Positions 33,646 through 35,401 of a stretch of 35,401 nucleotides of DNA are shown here, one piece after another (the first letter of the stretch is position 1; every line of letters starts with the position of its first letter). Position numbers and translations under genes: made by a program. The notes under the pieces were generated by a model. It was not told the DNA's origin, searched no databases, and saw nothing but the letters and a program-made list of their open reading frames with translations. The DNA comes from an uncultured Collinsella sp. (GTDB lineage Bacteria; Actinomycetota; Coriobacteriia; Coriobacteriales; Coriobacteriaceae), in the NCBI GenBank assembly GCA_900541245.1, contig UQIS01000026.1, positions 1 through 35,401 of the forward strand. The letters are read 5' to 3'.

Positions 33646-33676
33646 GGCGCCTTCGCTTATGCGGGGGCGCCTTTTT
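33646..33676 (+). terminator. terminator of luxS
   Basis: Stem GGCGCCTTCGC (33646-33656) with GCGGGGGCGCC (33661-33671) including G-T pairs, TTAT loop, then T5 (33672-33676). Confidence 0.85.
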
Positions 33677-33697
33677 GTTGATTGGTCGGGACGAGCG

Positions 33698-33726
33698 TTC
33701 AAAATCGCTCACGTTTGTTCTAGAAT
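33698..33726 (+). promoter_or_regulatory. promoter of the DUF4867 gene
   Basis: TTCAAA (33698-33703) and TAGAAT (33721-33726) are separated by exactly 17 bases. The start site would be near 33733. Confidence 0.6.
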
Positions 33727-33751
33727 GTTCGTATAGTCACATTTACGAACA
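33726..33751. promoter_or_regulatory. operator-like inverted repeat over the transcription start
   Basis: TGTTCGTA (33726-33733) and TACGAACA (33744-33751) form a perfect 8-bp inverted repeat with a 10-base spacer. It spans the region from the -10 box to the ribosome site, where a repressor would block initiation. No regulator gene is adjacent in the window. Confidence 0.55.
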
Positions 33752-33760
33752 GGAGTGAAC

Positions 33761-34405
33761 ATGCATATCTACTCTGTCAACGATCCCGAGTTCAAATCCT
33801 ATGGCAACGTTTGGGATGACGTTCCGTCCGAGCTCACGTCGCCCGTGCTCGAGGCGCTCTCTGCCACGCCCATTCCCGAGGGCAGCAAGTACGTAGCAAG
33901 TGCGCCGGAGCTCGAGGGCGTCAAGGATGCCGATAAACTGGGCTTTCTCATGTTTGGCGGCCGCCCCTTCCAACTGGGCTGGTGCAACGGCCACAACACG
34001 CAGCTCAACTGCCTGGAGTATCACCGCGCCAGCGAGTTTAACCTGGGCGCCCGCGATTTTATTCTGCTCGTGGCGCATCGCTGGGAGATCGAGGACGGCA
34101 AGCTCGACACCGCGTGCGTCAAGGCGTTCCGTGTACCGGCCGGTACGCTTGTTGAGGTTTTCAACACCACGCTTCACTACACGCCGTGCATGGTCGACGA
34201 TGGGGGCTTCCAGGTGATGGTGGCGCTGCCCGCCGGCACCAACGGTCCGCGCCCCGAGGCTGCGGCCGACATGCCCACGGCCGGCGACAGCTACTGCTAT
34301 TGGAAGGCCGACAAGTGGGTTCTCTGCCATGCTGACAGCCCCAAGGCAGCCGAAGGCGGCTACGTAGGCCTCATCGGCAAGAACCTCGACATCACCGTGG
34401 ACTAG
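33761..34405 (+). CDS. DUF4867-type, probably cupin-like protein
   Basis: A 214-residue cytoplasmic protein that I recall as DUF4867, without a known function. Predicted beta-rich, with GWCNGHNTQLNCLEYHRASEF in the middle and a later FRVPAGTLVEVFNTTLHYTPC; the spaced His/Glu residues look like a cupin-type metal site. AGGAG lies 5 bases before the ATG at 33761, which I prefer to a GTG two codons earlier. It stands alone between its promoter and a hairpin repeat. Such proteins are often in sugar-use loci in gut bacteria, but nothing here proves that. Confidence 0.65.
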   Translation: MHIYSVNDPEFKSYGNVWDDVPSELTSPVLEALSATPIPEGSKYVASAPELEGVKDADKLGFLMFGGRPFQLGWCNGHNTQLNCLEYHRASEFNLGARDFILLVAHRWEIEDGKLDTACVKAFRVPAGTLVEVFNTTLHYTPCMVDDGGFQVMVALPAGTNGPRPEAAADMPTAGDSYCYWKADKWVLCHADSPKAAEGGYVGLIGKNLDITVD

Positions 34406-34410
34406 CGCAT

Positions 34411-34461
34411 CGCCCCAAACCACCACAAAGGTGCCTGTCCCCTTTGCGGTGGTTTGGGGCG
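34411..34461. repeat. 51-nt hairpin repeat with GGTGCCTGTCCCC core
   Basis: A 21-bp stem with one mismatch (34411-34431 with 34441-34461) and a 9-base loop lies 5 bases after the stop codon. The top of the stem and the loop read AAAGGTGCCTGTCCCCTTT. This motif resembles REP-type sequences seen near REP-associated tyrosine transposases. No T-run follows. Confidence 0.75.
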
Positions 34462-34559
34462 GGCGGATATCGGGAAGTGCCAGACGGGGGAGGCTGCCGG
34501 GCGCCTTGCCGTCTGCGGATTTTGGGACATGCGGCCCGCTTTTTCGACCCATCTGTCGG

Positions 34560-34565
34560 TACACT
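34560..34565 (+). promoter_or_regulatory. candidate -10 box for the 7TM sensor gene
   Basis: TACACT ends 9 bases before the ATG at 34575, which has no ribosome site. This suggests a leaderless or nearly leaderless transcript. The -35 region is unclear. Confidence 0.35.
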
Positions 34566-34574
34566 AAAAGCACT

Positions 34575-35354
34575 ATGGGTACCCGCGAGCGACATATCGG
34601 CCACGCGGCCGCCCGATCCGCTCCCGTGGCGGATCCCAGGGGCGGCAGGCTCTTCGCCATGCCGCGATTCCTTGTTGGCATAACACATCAGGCGTACCGC
34701 CACCGCGTCTTTGCTATCGCCGGTGTCATCACCGCGTTGTTCCTCATGCTTTTGGTAGCCTTGCCGGCGCTGTTCGCCTTCGACCCCAAACTTTCTAACG
34801 CCGTGCCCGCCTATGGCGAGGTGTCCGAAGAGGTCGTGGATGCGCTCGTCCACTCGAGCTCTCTCCCGCTGCTTGTCGCCGCAATTATATTTTCGATCTG
34901 GGGCGTATCGGTCTATCTGCGCTGTTTGGACTATGTGTTGCGCCGCCGACTTGTTGCCATCGCCACCATCTGCGCCCTGTGGATGATCGAAGTCATTCTC
35001 AAGTACAAGTCGTTCACGCCGTTCTATGCCACCGTGCTGTGGTACCTGTACTACGTGCCCATGACGCTCATTCCGCTGCTCTACCAGTTGTGTGGCCTGC
35101 GCCTTGTGGGCCTGGAGCAACACCGCCTGGGTCGCCGCTACTGCGCTGCGCTGTGGATTGTGGCCATCCTGCTTATCGGATTTGTGCTCACCAACGATTT
35201 TCACCAGCAGGTCTTCCGCTTTGACCGTACAAGTGACACCTGGAGCAACGATTACACGTACGGCTGGGGTTATTTCGCCGTCTTAGTGTGGACGGCCTTT
35301 AACTTCGTGGCCTTTTTTGTCCTGGTTGGTCGGTCCTCGTTTTTTTGTGTTTAG
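34575..35354 (+). CDS. 7TM sensor domain protein, possibly the N-terminal part of a larger kinase or regulator
   Basis: A 259-residue membrane protein with about seven helices that resembles the N-terminal 7TM region of histidine kinases (HisKA_7TM). The pattern WYLYYVPMTLIPLLYQ followed by VLTNDFHQQVFRF is characteristic. Family proteins continue into PAS, kinase or DNA-binding domains, but this frame stops at TAG (35352-35354) directly after seven T's (35340-35346). One extra T would open a frame that runs to the window end. So this may be a complete sensor-only protein, a frameshifted gene, or a sequencing error. An alternative start is ATG 34659. No ribosome site is clear for either. Confidence 0.62.
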   Translation: MGTRERHIGHAAARSAPVADPRGGRLFAMPRFLVGITHQAYRHRVFAIAGVITALFLMLLVALPALFAFDPKLSNAVPAYGEVSEEVVDALVHSSSLPLLVAAIIFSIWGVSVYLRCLDYVLRRRLVAIATICALWMIEVILKYKSFTPFYATVLWYLYYVPMTLIPLLYQLCGLRLVGLEQHRLGRRYCAALWIVAILLIGFVLTNDFHQQVFRFDRTSDTWSNDYTYGWGYFAVLVWTAFNFVAFFVLVGRSSFFCV

Positions 35355-35401
35355 AGTTGCTCGGGAGCGGAGGCGCGCGTAAAGAGGGGTGGCGCATTCT
35401 T

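Overview
The window is high-GC, densely packed bacterial chromosome that looks like a gut Coriobacteriia, most probably Collinsella or a close relative. The evidence is protein style and content: a giant LPxTG-type, VWA-headed pilin-like adhesin, an Nramp-related transporter of the magnesium type known from Eggerthella, a DUF362 ferredoxin-like protein, a 7TM histidine-kinase-type sensor domain and luxS. The genus is inferred, not proven. I see no rRNA, tRNA, CRISPR array, transposase, integrase or phage gene.

Layout. Positions 1-391 hold a repeat-rich leader with GTCTCA palindromes. A 2067-residue surface protein follows (392-6595), with a VWA domain and about ten Spy0128/FctA-like repeats. 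Positions 6596-7168 contain hairpins and two long palindromic repeats related to one upstream of the adhesin. A NarL-type two-component system (7169-8940, minus) diverges from an ABC-2 exporter operon (9138-12465). A second exporter, a MacB-type ATPase with an FtsX-type permease, occupies 12737-16125. A DUF362 iron-sulfur protein and a membrane-anchored alpha/beta hydrolase converge on a bidirectional terminator (16389-18693). A hemolysin III-type membrane protein, a CNNM/CorC protein and a standalone relative of the cyanophycin synthetase N-terminal domain follow (18880-21905). Next are a YtxH-like protein, a PRC-barrel protein and a NodB-fold protein that has lost its metal-site residues (22042-24665). 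A structured leader precedes a PRC/MgtE-N/CBS membrane protein and an Nramp-related transporter (24700-28109). A convergent OatA-like acyltransferase (28654-30870) is followed by ribokinase, nucleoside hydrolase and luxS (31058-33616). The window ends with a DUF4867-type protein and a 7TM sensor domain that stops abruptly.

Functional themes. (1) Cell envelope: adhesin, OatA-like enzyme, degenerate NodB protein, YtxH/PRC proteins and two exporters, one next to its probable two-component regulator. (2) Divalent cations: the CNNM protein, the MgtE-N/CBS protein and the Nramp-related transporter suggest a magnesium neighbourhood. The last two sit behind a leader that can fold into mutually exclusive structures and that carries a 10-codon upstream frame. 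(3) Ribose and methyl-cycle salvage: ribokinase, nucleoside hydrolase and LuxS.

The most unusual layer is non-coding. Intergenic regions carry several families of short hairpin repeats with GGGGAC/GTCCCC cores. One 29-nt family occurs six times, shows compensatory stem changes and twice lies beside a TAG stop codon that continues directly into repeat-type sequence. A separate family of roughly 155-bp palindromes flanks the adhesin gene.
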